A stretch of 64,000 nucleotides of DNA, taken from Pardosa pseudoannulata (Eukaryota; Arthropoda; Arachnida; Araneae; Lycosidae). The notes under the pieces were generated by a model. It did no database searches. It saw nothing but the letters and a program-made list of their open reading frames with translations, and had not been told where the DNA came from. This document shows positions 34,601 to 40,000 of the stretch, one piece after another. The DNA lies in NCBI GenBank assembly GCA_032207245.1, contig CM063507.1, forward strand, positions 87,102,171-87,166,170, read 5' to 3'. The translations under genes and the position numbers were made by a program. The first letter of the stretch is position 1. Every line of letters begins with the position of its first letter.

Positions 34601-36146
34601 TATGGTCACGAGCTAGAAAACTTATTTGACCAATAAATAATCTTTCGCATACGGAATAAGTTTATAATGTCAGCTGCCCTTTCCCAATAGCTAACAGTCA
34701 TACAGATTTTAATTAAACGAAGCATGGAGGTTGGGGGTTTGTCGATATTTCAGTTCCTTATGGAAGTTTAATTTTCTTTGCATTGAATGTAGTAGAAAAG
34801 TCTAAAACTTTCTTCTTTCTCAGGTAATGTCGGGTATAATCAGCTAGTATATATATACATACACACATATATTTATATCAGAGTCATTTTTAAACCCTCA
34901 GAAAATACTGTTTATAATATTATATTTTATTCACAATTTATTTTTAATTTGATCACTCGAAAAACTTTAGATGTACGTTTTTCAAAATGTGTTTGTCAAA
35001 TAGTTTTATTTTATATTAATTTTTAGGTATTTTTAAAAACGTAGTTATGAAATATTGTAGGGCATTTATGGAACATGCCTTGTCTGGTTCATAATTATTA
35101 AAATATGGTGCTCAGGAAATAGGGTTTATGTCGTTATGCCGTGTATTTCAAGTAGGTCCTTATAAAAAGTTACTTTGGTCCTTAGAAAGTCTTTAAAAAG
35201 TCCTTAATAGTTGTTCTGGAAAAAGAGTGGGAACCTTGTGTTACAGATCATCTTTACACCTTTAAAATGCCAGGATCATACTTTTATAGGCCATTCTCAA
35301 AGTTGTCGTCTTCCAAAAAGCTGTAATTAACCCATTGCGTGCGGGTACATTTCGCAGCGGAATTGTACCAGGAGCGGGCGTTTTGTGCGTCAATTCAGTT
35401 AGTTATTCAGTTCAATCTCAATAGATCGAAAATTATTCCATTTTTTAACGAGCTTTTCGTATTTTGTATCGAAATATATGAACAAATATATAAATAGAAA
35501 TATATAAATAACAAGAAGAAGATTTTTGGAAACAAAAAAAATATTTTTTAGTGGATAAATTTATAATGGTATCTTAAATATGAAAAATCAAATAGAAATA
35601 GTAGTATACAGTTTTGATTTTTTCGAATGATGTTATATATGAACATTTTTACATTATATAAAAATGAAAGACAAGAACATTCGACTTCGTTTTCCTGTAT
35701 ATACCTTTATTTTTGTACCCACCAACAAACCCTGTTGTGACACTAACCCGTACTAGCACGTGACCCGCGCTCAAGTATCAATCGCCAGAAAACGTACTAG
35801 TACGTGTCCCGTATACAATGTGTTAAAATTTTCCTTTCAAAAATCAGTAAAAGCAATCAAAAATCAAATTCTTTTACCCTGTTCGGAACCCAGCATTCAC
35901 ATATTGCATTTTCAGTGTACCTAAATACAAGTAATGACTTTTATTTATCAGATGGAGATTTTGTCTGACAAAGTTTTTCATTTTAACAATGCAGACTTTT
36001 CTTTCGCAGTCGCAGATCCGAGACAGCTTCGGAACTTTTATTCTTTCTGTCTCTATGGCTTCCCCTTGAGCATAAAAGAAGAGGAAGACGAAGTCGAAGA
36101 TATAGTAGAAGAGGGTGAAGACTTAAGCGAGAAGAACGAAACTTAA
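2413..36146 (+). CDS. ITFG2: ITFG2 orthologue, KICSTOR complex subunit (13 exons)
   Basis: Coding exons: 2413-2508, 2729-2824, 5296-5337, 7344-7409, 10131-10212, 11982-12061, 15996-16055, 20317-20438, 20942-21093, 22870-22958, 25062-25179, 33819-33995, 36010-36146. They sum to 1317 nt (438 residues plus stop) with every junction GT-AG and in phase. The human protein is about 447 residues. The FG-GAP-like acidic loops are visible: GDVDNDSNNELVVG at residues 26-39, [13 protein letters not shown] at 126-138 and [16 protein letters not shown] at 294-309. The segment [17 protein letters not shown] (277-293) and PSLVYVTF in exon 12 are strongly ITFG2-like. In the family, ITFG2 with KPTN, SZT2 and KICS2 forms KICSTOR, which holds GATOR1 on lysosomes and so restrains mTORC1 when amino acids are low. 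I chose Met 2413 because it matches the family start and has A at -3; the in-frame ATG at 2389 would add eight residues. The C-terminus ends in an acidic tail (residues 416-434). Confidence 0.93.
2729..2824 (+). CDS. ITFG2: ITFG2 exon 2
   Basis: Residues 33-64. It opens with NNELVVG, completing the first FG-GAP-like loop, and includes the conserved KPW. Acceptor TTTTTTCAG, donor ATG|GTAAAG, phase 0. Confidence 0.94.
2825..4204. other. Intron 2, left part
   Basis: AT-rich intron sequence. I recognise no gene or element in it. Confidence 0.6.
4205..5157. mobile_element. hAT-like non-autonomous element with 8-bp TSD
   Basis: The perfect 8-bp direct repeat TGTATGAG flanks the element at 4197-4204 and 5158-5165. 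The ends are short inverted repeats: TAGAGATGT-A6 on the left and, read on the other strand, TAGAGTTGTGAGC on the right. Eight-base duplications are the mark of hAT transposition. No transposase reading frame remains. Two microsatellites have grown inside it, and it holds a perfect stem GTGTCAT/ATGACAC at 4659-4675. Confidence 0.7.
4709..4785. repeat. (AT)n(AG)n compound microsatellite
   Basis: About 22 AT units followed directly by about 16 AG units, inside the hAT-like element. A shorter TA run lies at 4375-4396. Confidence 0.95.
5296..5337 (+). CDS. ITFG2: ITFG2 exon 3 (42 nt)
   Basis: A 14-codon exon, residues 65-78 ([14 protein letters not shown]), matching the VGDV-x-N-KGK stretch of the family. 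Acceptor TTTTTCAG, donor AAG|GTAGTA, phase 0. Confidence 0.88.
5518..6806. mobile_element. Unclassified DNA transposon relic with long inverted ends
   Basis: The left end (about 5518-5590) and the right end (about 6740-6806, other strand) share a block around ACAGATGCGATATYTACGCT over more than 50 bases. Between them lie imperfect direct repeats: a motif around CCAGYRACCT...AATCCAGTAAYGCTAAAGAA near 5937-6015, 6044-6082 and 6138-6205. A second, smaller element sits inside at 6209-6586. I could not identify a clear TSD or a transposase. Related end sequence occurs near 28,550. Confidence 0.55.
6209..6586. mobile_element. pogo/Tigger-like MITE, nested
   Basis: A 378-bp element flanked by TA (6207-6208 and 6587-6588). 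The ends are inverted repeats: CAGTAGAACCTTGATTATCG on the left, and the right end read in reverse is CAGTAGAACCTCGATTAACC. This end sequence is typical of pogo/Tigger elements. It has no reading frame, so it would have moved with a transposase supplied in trans. It interrupts the older element at 5518-6806. Confidence 0.85.
6810..7343. other. Intron 3, right part
   Basis: AT-rich intron sequence before exon 4. Nothing recognised. Confidence 0.5.
7344..7409 (+). CDS. ITFG2: ITFG2 exon 4
   Basis: Residues 79-100, with the pattern V-x-I-S-G-E-G-x-x-x-I-F-D that matches the family's VSAEGWFHLFD. Acceptor TTCACAG, donor TCA|GTATGT, phase 0. Confidence 0.92.
7603..8425 (+). mobile_element. hAT transposon relic with transposase C-terminal remnant
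   Basis: The ends are CAGGGTTGG and CCAACCCTG, and the flanks GGCTAGAC (7595-7602) and GGTTAGAT (8426-8433) are an 8-bp TSD with two transitions. From 7914 the plus strand reads [15 protein letters not shown] and, after a frameshift, [17 protein letters not shown]. This is the hAT C-terminal dimerisation region (family pattern S-S-A-G-M-E-R-x-F-S then R-N-x-L-G-x-x-K-A). Most of the transposase is gone. The subterminal sequence is rich in GATTTAAATCA-type repeats. Confidence 0.85.
8434..8873. other. Intron 4, middle part
   Basis: An open frame of 124 codons begins at 8610 but has low complexity at its end, runs into the next transposon, and resembles nothing I know. I do not call a gene. Confidence 0.4.
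8878..9817. mobile_element. TTAA-target DNA transposon (non-autonomous)
   Basis: TTAA flanks both ends (8874-8877 and 9818-9821). The left end is GGTATCCGTCTACGTTTGGA; the right end read in reverse is GGTATCTGTTTACGTTGAAA. TTAA duplication is shared by piggyBac and Kolobok elements; the GG start does not fit the usual CC start of piggyBac. The reading frames inside on both strands look like chance. Confidence 0.75.
10131..10212 (+). CDS. ITFG2: ITFG2 exon 5
   Basis: Residues 101-127 plus one base of codon 128. It contains [15 protein letters not shown], matching the family's HIPANTKV. Acceptor AATTGTAG, donor GTAG|GTATGT, phase 1. Confidence 0.93.
10303..10800. repeat. Possible dispersed repeat of unknown class in intron 5
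   Basis: A less AT-rich stretch lies in AT-rich intron. It starts near GTTGAAACACCCAGTG and ends near a TATG-rich run at 10,785-10,805. It has no intact frame and no inverted ends that I can find. It may be the 3' part of a retroelement; this is inference from composition only. Confidence 0.3.
11069..11700 (+). mobile_element. mariner-family relic with intact inverted ends
   Basis: TA lies on each side (11067-11068, 11701-11702). The terminal inverted repeats are nearly identical for about 48 bp (two mismatches); their core is AGGCACATCCAGAAAGTAAG. On the plus strand, in shifting frames, the text [21 protein letters not shown] and then [26 protein letters not shown] matches the C-terminal end of mariner transposases (LKK-F--G-RF-N-EE, FY--GI-KL--RYDKC). 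The rest of the transposase is deleted or scrambled. The two minus-strand frames here are shadows. Confidence 0.88.
11982..12061 (+). CDS. ITFG2: ITFG2 exon 6
   Basis: Completes Asp128 and encodes 129-154: [21 protein letters not shown], the second acidic loop. Acceptor TTATTATAG, donor CAG|GTAGGT, phase 0. Confidence 0.93.
12062..13102. other. Intron 6, left part
   Basis: Strongly AT-rich sequence. Nothing recognised. Confidence 0.6.
13103..13744. mobile_element. pogo/Tc1-like MITE, copy 1 of a two-copy family
   Basis: The left end CAGTTAAAACTCG and the right end read in reverse CAACTGAACTTC are imperfect inverted repeats ending in AACTTTTG. Inside is a homopolymer pair (C-run then A-run at about 13,209-13,233) and a repeated motif around GGTCAATATTT. 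A second, more damaged copy lies at 16,418-17,318. Confidence 0.5.
13745..14735 (+). mobile_element. pogo-like element with CENP-B-type N-terminus, copy 1
   Basis: From ATG 14234 the plus strand reads [26 protein letters not shown]. After frame breaks and an inserted stretch (about 14,370-14,425), it reads [21 protein letters not shown]. The two pieces match the two helix-turn-helix parts of CENP-B/Tigger/pogo proteins (family pattern P-x-L-E-x-x-L-x-x-W-V-x-x-Q-R-x-x-G). No catalytic domain follows, so it is internally deleted. The left end, TACCGTAATTTTGGACGTAT, pairs with the right end of copy 2 (20,065 in reverse, TACCATAATTTCATATGTAT). The right border is unsure because another element adjoins it. 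Confidence 0.7.
14741..15522. mobile_element. Non-autonomous DNA element with repeated GGAAAATCATGG motifs
   Basis: The left end begins CATGGTTTCCGC, followed by tandem forms of GGAAARTCAYGGAAAATCATGG. The right end carries the same motif in the other direction and closes GATACCCTG. The flanks are TATA-rich and give an ambiguous 5-7 bp duplication. Ends that start CA(G/T)GG with subterminal motif clusters fit hAT-like MITEs. The 88-codon frame at 15,478 arises from its right end and is not a gene. Confidence 0.5.
15523..15995. other. Intron 6, right part
   Basis: AT-rich intron sequence before exon 7. Nothing recognised. Confidence 0.5.
15996..16055 (+). CDS. ITFG2: ITFG2 exon 7
   Basis: Residues 155-174, with [12 protein letters not shown] equivalent to the family's TGQLVSLKKW. 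Acceptor TTTTCTAG, donor CAG|GTAGTA, phase 0. Confidence 0.9.
16418..17318. mobile_element. pogo/Tc1-like MITE, copy 2, split by a TTAA element
   Basis: Similar to 13,200-13,744: C-run and A-run at the left, GGTTAATATTTTCC motifs, then AATTCATTAACTTTTTGAAG and a right end GTACAGTTATAC. A 546-bp element is inserted at 16,490-17,035. Confidence 0.5.
16490..17035. mobile_element. piggyBac-like MITE, nested
   Basis: The left flank is TTAA (16,486-16,489) and the right flank TTAG (17,036-17,039), one change from TTAA. The ends are CCCTTAGCACTCC and, in reverse, CCCTTACTGCTCC. Inverted CCC ends with TTAA duplication are the piggyBac pattern. No transposase frame is present. Confidence 0.75.
17475..18476. 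mobile_element. CAGGGTTCCCAC element, copy 1 (5-bp TSD GATAT)
   Basis: The ends CAGGGTTCCCAC and GTGGGAACCCTG are perfect inverted repeats, flanked by GATAT on both sides (17,470-17,474; 18,477-18,481). Both ends carry several direct copies of AGTCCTTAA/GGTCCTTA. There is no transposase. The CAGGG ends and subterminal repeats resemble hAT elements, but the duplication is 5 bp, not 8. This copy has an internal tandem duplication (about 17,876-18,060 and 18,062-18,230), with a TA microsatellite at 17,898-17,955 and another at 18,082-18,131. Confidence 0.8.
18482..19412. other. Intron 7, middle part
   Basis: AT-rich. The 93-codon frame starting at 19,186 runs into the next element and shows no known motif, so I do not call it. 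Confidence 0.5.
19413..20065 (+). mobile_element. pogo-like element with CENP-B-type N-terminus, copy 2
   Basis: From ATG 19,548 it reads [26 protein letters not shown], then in another frame [27 protein letters not shown]: the same two DNA-binding pieces as copy 1 at 14,234, without its inserted stretch. It has a small internal repeat (CTAATCCAGACTTTTTGGCATTC and a near copy). The right end, TATGGTA at 20,059-20,065, pairs with the left end of copy 1. The left border is not clear. Confidence 0.65.
20317..20438 (+). CDS. ITFG2: ITFG2 exon 8
   Basis: Residues 175-214 plus two bases of Arg215. It contains [13 protein letters not shown], matching the family's L-M-V-S-Q-P-G stretch. Acceptor TTTTTCCAG, donor ACAG|GTAAAT, phase 2. 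Confidence 0.92.
20942..21093 (+). CDS. ITFG2: ITFG2 exon 9
   Basis: Completes Arg215 and encodes 216-265 plus one base of Gly266. It is the least conserved stretch and ends [10 protein letters not shown] like the family's FALCTLDG. The intron before it is short (503 bp). Acceptor AATTGTAG, donor GATG|GTAAGT, phase 1. Confidence 0.9.
21094..21839. other. Intron 9, left part, with a GC-richer patch
   Basis: Around 21,440-21,660 the sequence is richer in C and T (TCTCTCTTGGTCTC, CCCCCTCCCCCTCTTGG) than its surroundings. Two overlapping frames there resemble nothing I know. It may be a piece of a retroelement. Confidence 0.35.
21840..22210. repeat. T-rich low-complexity tract
   Basis: About 370 bp dominated by T and ATT/TTT runs. 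The short plus-strand frame at 22,000 is a composition artefact. Confidence 0.7.
22288..22315. repeat. (CCAA)n tetranucleotide microsatellite
   Basis: About seven tandem CCAA units. The NQPTNQPT text read across it is not a protein. Confidence 0.9.
22320..22869. other. Intron 9, right part
   Basis: Mixed sequence with a C-run near 22,712. It has short frames on both strands that I judge to be chance. Confidence 0.4.
22870..22958 (+). CDS. ITFG2: ITFG2 exon 10
   Basis: Completes Gly266 and encodes 267-295, including [17 protein letters not shown], the strongest family match in the gene. Acceptor TTGTCTTAG, donor ACG|GTAAGA, phase 0. Confidence 0.95.
23278..24923 (+). mobile_element. pogo-like element with CENP-B N-terminal domain, split by a nested element
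   Basis: TA flanks both ends (23,276-23,277; 24,924-24,925). The ends CAGTGAAACTTCTCCGAG and, in reverse, CAGTGAAATCTCTCTGAG are inverted repeats. The plus-strand frame 23,782-24,024 encodes 80 residues that include [20 protein letters not shown] and [19 protein letters not shown]. This fits the N-terminal helix-turn-helix of CENP-B/pogo proteins (L-x-x-x-x-K-x-x-V-I-x-x-Y-E-x-G-K-S-x-R-x-L-A). The catalytic DDE domain is missing. A 698-bp element is inserted at 24,148-24,845. Confidence 0.8.
24148..24845. mobile_element. CAGGCTTGCAA element, nested
   Basis: The ends CAGGCTTGCAA and TTGCAAGCCTG are perfect inverted repeats. TCACTTTT-type motifs repeat near each end. The flanks do not give a clear duplication. 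The end form is hAT-like. It lies inside the pogo-like element, so it is the younger of the two. Confidence 0.65.
25062..25179 (+). CDS. ITFG2: ITFG2 exon 11
   Basis: Residues 296-334 plus one base of Gly335: the third acidic loop [17 protein letters not shown], then [12 protein letters not shown]. Acceptor TTACATTACAG, donor TCAG|GTAGAT, phase 1. The 8.6-kb intron 11 follows. Confidence 0.94.
25240..25410 (+). repeat. Probable tRNA-derived SINE fragment
   Basis: The stretch GTAGCTCTGTCGG resembles a tRNA A box, and GGGCTCAAGCC at 25,304-25,314 a B box, about 45 bases apart as in a tRNA gene. The body after it does not fold into a tRNA that I can see. These are the internal RNA polymerase III promoter parts of a SINE. 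A palindrome-rich GGCCTAGGCCCTAGGCCCC follows at about 25,438-25,456 and may belong to another element. Confidence 0.5.
25460..26733. other. Intron 11, left part
   Basis: AT-rich intron sequence with a less AT-rich patch at about 26,125-26,310. No gene recognised. Confidence 0.45.
26734..27845. mobile_element. CAGGGTTCCCAC element, copy 2 (5-bp TSD TTGGA)
   Basis: The same family as 17,475-18,476. The duplication TTGGA is at 26,729-26,733 and 27,846-27,850. The left end has one change (CAGGATTCCCAC). The microsatellite inside is short (27,470-27,491), and there is no internal duplication. Confidence 0.78.
27851..28508. other. Intron 11, GGCGCC palindrome region
   Basis: A short sequence [27 protein letters not shown] can be read from 28,164, but it has a repeated MQFK segment and no known family. 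TTTGGCGCCAA at 28,202 is palindromic. I do not call a gene. Confidence 0.35.
28509..28850. repeat. Fragment related to the ends of the 5.5-6.8 kb element
   Basis: The sequence TTTGGCCACAAAAACCGCGG followed by ATCGAATCTGTACC resembles the right end of the element at 5518-6806 (TTTGGCGACAAAAACC...ATCGCATCTGTACC). A second TTTGGC/TTGGCGAC pair lies at 28,730-28,755. The two minus-strand frames here are unlikely to be genes. Confidence 0.4.
28860..29631. promoter_or_regulatory. Upstream region of the intronic orphan gene
   Basis: From about 29,100 the sequence becomes clearly less AT-rich than the surrounding intron and stays so through the reading frame that follows. I see no certain promoter box. 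It probably holds the 5' untranslated region of the gene at 29,632. Confidence 0.3.
29632..30120 (+). CDS. Unknown intronless protein in ITFG2 intron 11
   Basis: An intact frame of 162 residues from Met 29,632; an upstream in-frame ATG at 29,611 would add seven. I do not recognise the family. The protein is very charged and probably helical: the N-terminus (MFRNLRKRI) is basic, residues about 20-50 are rich in E/R/K with heptad-like spacing (coiled-coil candidate), then comes an acidic FDDDDYD patch, and the rest is rich in W, D and E. No signal peptide or membrane segment is seen. Base composition is less AT-rich than the intron around it. AATAAA follows at 30,384. It lies on the same strand as its host gene. 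It could be a retrocopy, a lineage-specific gene, or a domesticated transposon protein. A 186-codon antisense frame (29,665-30,225) is most likely its shadow. Confidence 0.55.
   Translation: MFRNLRKRILDSVPFRGYFERKRLEKEARIRDLENERQRIIHEMDANLTQGHEIFRRLQAFDDDDYDPAAILRCQMWFRVKQRMAQHAWDQIADERVRVGTLDEYLLGIDENCESWQCVDRDLKEEILSWVESANSVTSDLHCYMTELKLERRSVFARYMQL
30384..30389 (+). terminator. Polyadenylation signal AATAAA after the orphan gene
   Basis: A canonical AATAAA lies about 265 bases after the stop codon, on the same strand as the orphan frame, and supports plus-strand transcription. Confidence 0.5.
30390..30834. other. Spacer between the orphan gene and the microsatellite
   Basis: Ordinary sequence with moderate GC at 30,700-30,820. 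Nothing recognised. Confidence 0.45.
30835..31727. repeat. 0.9-kb degenerate (TA)n/(TG)n microsatellite
   Basis: Almost 900 bp of TA with scattered G, ending in a pure TA run and a TG/CG run. All frames across it, on both strands, are strings of Y, I, C, M, H and T made by the repeat. Confidence 0.95.
31731..32127. other. Less AT-rich patch, unassigned
   Basis: About 400 bp with balanced composition between the microsatellite and the mariner relics. I see no frame or RNA structure that I can name. Confidence 0.35.
32130..32917 (-). mobile_element. mariner relic, copy A (3' end missing)
   Basis: The left end is TA plus CAAGGGTTGCAACTTTAATA. Read on the minus strand, with stops and frameshifts, it gives RWVKAFDEG and [17 protein letters not shown] (DNA-binding region), then [18 protein letters not shown] and YSPDISPCDF (two of the catalytic motifs), and finally [20 protein letters not shown] and GDYTEG (C-terminus). 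It is a Tc1/mariner transposase with a deletion in the middle. The inverted repeat expected at the right end is absent, so it is cut off there and abuts copy B. Confidence 0.8.
32920..33674 (-). mobile_element. mariner relic, copy B (both ends, core deleted)
   Basis: TA flanks both ends (32,918-32,919; 33,675-33,676), and the ends are inverted repeats (CAAGGGTTGCAACTTTAATA, and in reverse CGAGGGTTGGAACTTTAATA). The minus strand reads [23 protein letters not shown] and MDSDRR, then jumps to [20 protein letters not shown]; the catalytic core is missing. It belongs to the same family as copy A and has the same orientation, but the two are clearly diverged. Confidence 0.8.
33819..33995 (+). CDS. 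ITFG2: ITFG2 exon 12
   Basis: Completes Gly335 and encodes 336-393 plus one base of Val394: [18 protein letters not shown], then a [14 protein letters not shown] stretch equal to the family's KPEYHSLLQELGVD. Acceptor ATTTTCCAG, donor GATG|GTATTT, phase 1. Confidence 0.92.
34150..35239. mobile_element. CAGGGTTCCCAC element, copy 3 (5-bp TSD TATTA/TGTTA)
   Basis: The third copy of the family at 17,475 and 26,734, in intron 12. The flanks TATTA (34,145-34,149) and TGTTA (35,240-35,244) differ by one base. It has the same subterminal CCTTAA motifs and a similar body to copy 2. Confidence 0.75.
35331..35822. mobile_element. piggyBac-like MITE
   Basis: TTAA lies on both sides (35,327-35,330; 35,823-35,826). 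The ends CCCATTGCGTGCGGGTAC and, in reverse, CACATTGTATACGGGACACG are inverted repeats. Repeated GTACTAG-type motifs lie near the right end. No reading frame. Confidence 0.75.
36010..36146 (+). CDS. ITFG2: ITFG2 exon 13 (last coding exon)
   Basis: Encodes [16 protein letters not shown] and an acidic tail. I place the acceptor at TTCTTTCGCAG|TC because it is the only nearby AG with a good pyrimidine tract that joins in phase with exon 12 and gives PVD-V-ADP, matching the family's GVDPDD. The open frame extends upstream to 35934, but acceptors at 35915 and 35951 would hit a stop or need a weak donor. The stop codon TAA is at 36144-36146. Confidence 0.85.
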
Positions 36147-36293
36147 TTACCGGTACTCACCAATTGATTGAAACTGCCAAAAAGAAAGAAGTTATCTCGT
36201 GTAAAAATAATTTAATATTTCCTTTTTAAATGTTTGTTGTCTTTTTACAGTAATTTTTATGGTTATTGTTGTTGGTTCTAAAAAAAAATGAAA

Positions 36294-36299
36294 AATAAA
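36294..36299 (+). terminator. ITFG2 polyadenylation signal AATAAA
   Basis: A canonical AATAAA about 150 bases after the stop codon, followed by T-rich sequence. It supports the end of the gene here. Confidence 0.75.
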
Positions 36300-37049
36300 G
36301 TTTATTTTTATATAAAAAATTAACTTCTATTTTATACTAGCATATAACCCGTCATAAGACGGGTCTTTAATTTTCGAGAATTGTGGAGGCAGGTAAAAAA
36401 AATGGTTTGTTTTATTGGCTGAATATTATAGCTTGAACTTTTCTCTTTCTAAAACTGTTTTTCCGTTCTTTATACGTGGTTTAAAAAAAAAAAGAGCTAT
36501 TGAAGAGTTGACCGGGGTACCTTGGCCGAATTTATCCCCTGTTGCAATAAGAATTCAAAATCAGGTGTCCAGTCTTTTAAGATGAAAAACATAAGTATGA
36601 AAATGCAGTCTTAATGATGGGATGAGATAAATTGCTAGGCCATACTTAACAAGTTAAATAAATTAAGATGAAAAATTTTAAAATAAAAAAGAAAAAGTTT
36701 AAGAATAGCAAAAATTTTTATATTTATTTAAAATTTAATAATTAATTTATTTATTTATTTTTTTCAAATTACTGTAAAAACAGTGAAGAAAAGGTGAATT
36801 TTTCAAAAAAAATAATGAAATCATTAAGTTAGTACAAAAGTAAAATTAAAGTTAAAAAATTAAAATTAAAAATTAGGTTCAGCTTAAAAACATGAGAAAA
36901 AAAATGTGAGTCCATCTTTTTTTTTATTTTAAAAAAAAAAATACCAGTTTAAAATCATTCTTTTTTCGATTTTAGCTTTCCTATGATCAAGTCAGGTAAT
37001 TTTATGATCTGATTAGGTAGGATACACCTGACCAAAATTTAAGAAATTT
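36300..37049. other. AT-rich region after ITFG2, with a hairpin
   Basis: At 36,347-36,364 ACCCGTC-ATAA-GACGGGT forms a perfect seven-base stem. The remaining sequence is A-rich with no gene. It may be the decayed 3' end of the LINE to the right. Confidence 0.4.
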
Positions 37050-40000
37050 AGTGCAAAAATTTTAAATGTATCTATGTTCAAATCCCTTCGAAAATTTATT
37101 GGTTAGATACCTGGGGGCCTGAATCCTCCGGAGAGTTCTGTTTAATTTTATTAAGTAGCAATGTTAGATTGGGAAAAAAAAATTTACGTTGCAAAAACTA
37201 CTGCTTTTACAAGAGCATTTTATTTTTAAAAAGATCGTAAATAGTGAAAACACAATTTAAATACAGTTTTTAATGTTTTATATGTTTTAAAAAATCTAGA
37301 TGATATAAATTTAAAAAAAAAATTTAATACAAAAAATTTAAATGATCGATAAAATAATTATTTGCCATATTTTAAATCTTCCAATATTAAAAAATTTCCA
37401 GAAAATATGATTTTGAATGTAAGCGCTAACGCTATCTATGTGTGCAGAAGTAAAAATTGCCGTGTCGTCAGCATAAAGTGCAAGTGAAGTTAAATAGTTT
37501 TAGGGATATCATTAATGAAAATATTGAATAAAGTCGGACCAAAATACCCATACTCCAGCAGTTATTGTTCTGTTGTTAGAATAAGTGTTGTTGACACGGA
37601 CTTTGAAAACGATTGCAAAGTATTGTTTTAAAAGATGAATCATTGCATCTGGCACACGGAGCTTAATTAATGTAAATGAGTCCCTCAGTTATGCGGTCAA
37701 ATTTGCAATGTCTAAAAAAATCCATTATTTTTTTTGGTTTGCAATCCCTCGCTAGCGAGTTCAACAACCCTAAGCAACATGTTGTACTGTGTTTAAGAAG
37801 CAAATAAATGCTCTGCAATAATAATGTCGTTTACGTCTAGGAAAGTCTGTAGGCGGTTGATATACACGCTCGGTGACTTTACTGAGGCAATTAAAAGACT
37901 TATAGGTCGGTAATTTACAAATTAAATTATTTGAGGTTTGGGTAGGGCAAACAATGGCAGTTTTAGTTATTCGGAAAGTAATGAAATTTTAAAATATAGT
38001 TTATTATTGCAGTGAAATAAATGAGAATATTTGGAGGTAAACTTTTAATGCATCTATTAATAATTTTATCTATGCCGGGAGCTTTATATTTAAGGTTTTT
38101 AATTATTTCTCTAATGCTATGCTTGTTTTGGGGATGACTGAGTGATTGGTAAATTTATGAAATCATTAATAGTATCATTAACGTGCGAATCGTGCTCTAC
38201 GTTAACTAAATCAGAATTTGGAGCAAATTTTTCCTCATACACGGTAGCAAAGGCTTCAGCTTTACCGAAGGGATGAAAGTGCGTCGTTGTGGCTCCTACA
38301 ATTAAAATGATACGCGGACTTACCGCGGAGTCTTCTCTGGAATTTTAAAACGAATTATCGTCTACGCTAAGTCCGGAGATAAATTCTTAGTTTTAATCGA
38401 TGAACTCGAATTTCTCTCTTGACAGAATTACTGAGAGCAATATACTCTTGAAAACAGGAGTTTAAAGAAATTGGTATAAATCGTGCAGTATTTTCGTTTT
38501 TTAATTAGAATTTTGATGTGAAGGGAGCTCATGAATCCGGGGATTCTTCCTTCGACAATTTAAAAAAACCTCACTATAAGTTTAGTTACTGCATTGTCAA
38601 TATCAGTAGTGTTACGAATAACGGGGAAAATTAATTTATTACAGGCAAATATTTACTGCTGCCAATCGTGTAAGTAAGACTAAGTTAATTTCATATCCAT
38701 TTCAGTAATACTGGCACATGTCTTAAATCGAAAAGATCAAATTTCAGAAGTTATTTTATAGGGAATATTCTGTGAGAGAGCATAATCGATAACAGAAGGG
38801 ATATTATGAGCAAAATGGGTCGAATTTGGATAGTGAATATTTAGATAAGGAATGCTACCGATTAACTTAAGAAGCTCTCTACCTTTCCTATTACACCTCT
38901 GCAGTTAAGCAGTATTATGCGCATTGAAATCTCCTGCGATAAAACAATTCCTATGAAAGTTAAGAATTTTAGTCAGGCCGGGTAGAGAGTTATTGTTACA
39001 GCGAATATAAGCCGAAGTAATTAAAAATTTTGGAATTGCTGTCAGGTAAACCATAACTAATAGATTCGAGATCATGTAGTAGTAAGTTTCGTTGACAACA
39101 TAGTGATTAATATCACGACGAACGTATATGGCAACCACATTTTGTCTGGATCTAGAATAGTTTTCACGGTCCCTACGGTAAAGTGAATAATTCCAATGCT
39201 AAATTTGGAATATGATTTCTTGAAAACATCGTTTCTTGGACGAGCACAATATCAACGTCCGACGTCTAAGAAATCGCGAAATTAATTTTATTGCCCAGGC
39301 CGTTATTAATGAATTATTTTAAGCTGAGGTAAGTTACGATTTAGCCATGATGTTGGAGGATCGTAAAATTCAGCTACAGCTTCAAATATGCTGAGTAAGC
39401 TGGACTGGATCTTCTACGTTTTTTATTATTTCCATAAATTTTTTGAAGAGAGTTATAATAAAGATATGAACTCCTTCATAAACTCTTCACTAATTTTAAT
39501 GCTTCAAAAGAGCATTATTATTTTATTTTTGCCCCTTGCCTTTTCCGCAACGCGGAGTGGAGACGACTCTTCTCACTGGGAGTCGAGGCGAAGTGGGTTT
39601 CTTCGTTTGTACGCTCGTTGTAAGATGGAACGGCGGATCCTGGCACCGGCCTATCAAAATTGAGGGTTGGTTTTTGAAAATGGAGTGCTAGTTATCTCAG
39701 GATCCGCTGCGTTAAGTTTGTAGAGTTTTCCTCCATTACTTTCAAGCATTAATTTTCATAGGGGCTGGGATGAATTTAGGTTTTTGCGATTTTACTTGTT
39801 TTTAGGACAGTTTGCTGGGTGCTTGCAGCATCCTTTGTAGTTAGCGGTGTGATTGGAACCACAATTAGCACATTTAAAGTCATCGGGACCCACAGTACAA
39901 TTTTTTTTTTTCACTGTGACAGCACCACATTTCACGCACTTTGGAGACAAATTACAATGAACTGAAGAGTGGCCAAATTCCTGGCACCTGTAGCATTGGG

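Noticed and set aside
35934..36009. Upstream ATG at 35,934 as the start of a separate small gene
   Set aside because: The downstream part matches the ITFG2 C-terminus and joins exon 12 in phase at 36,010, so the upstream open part is intron.
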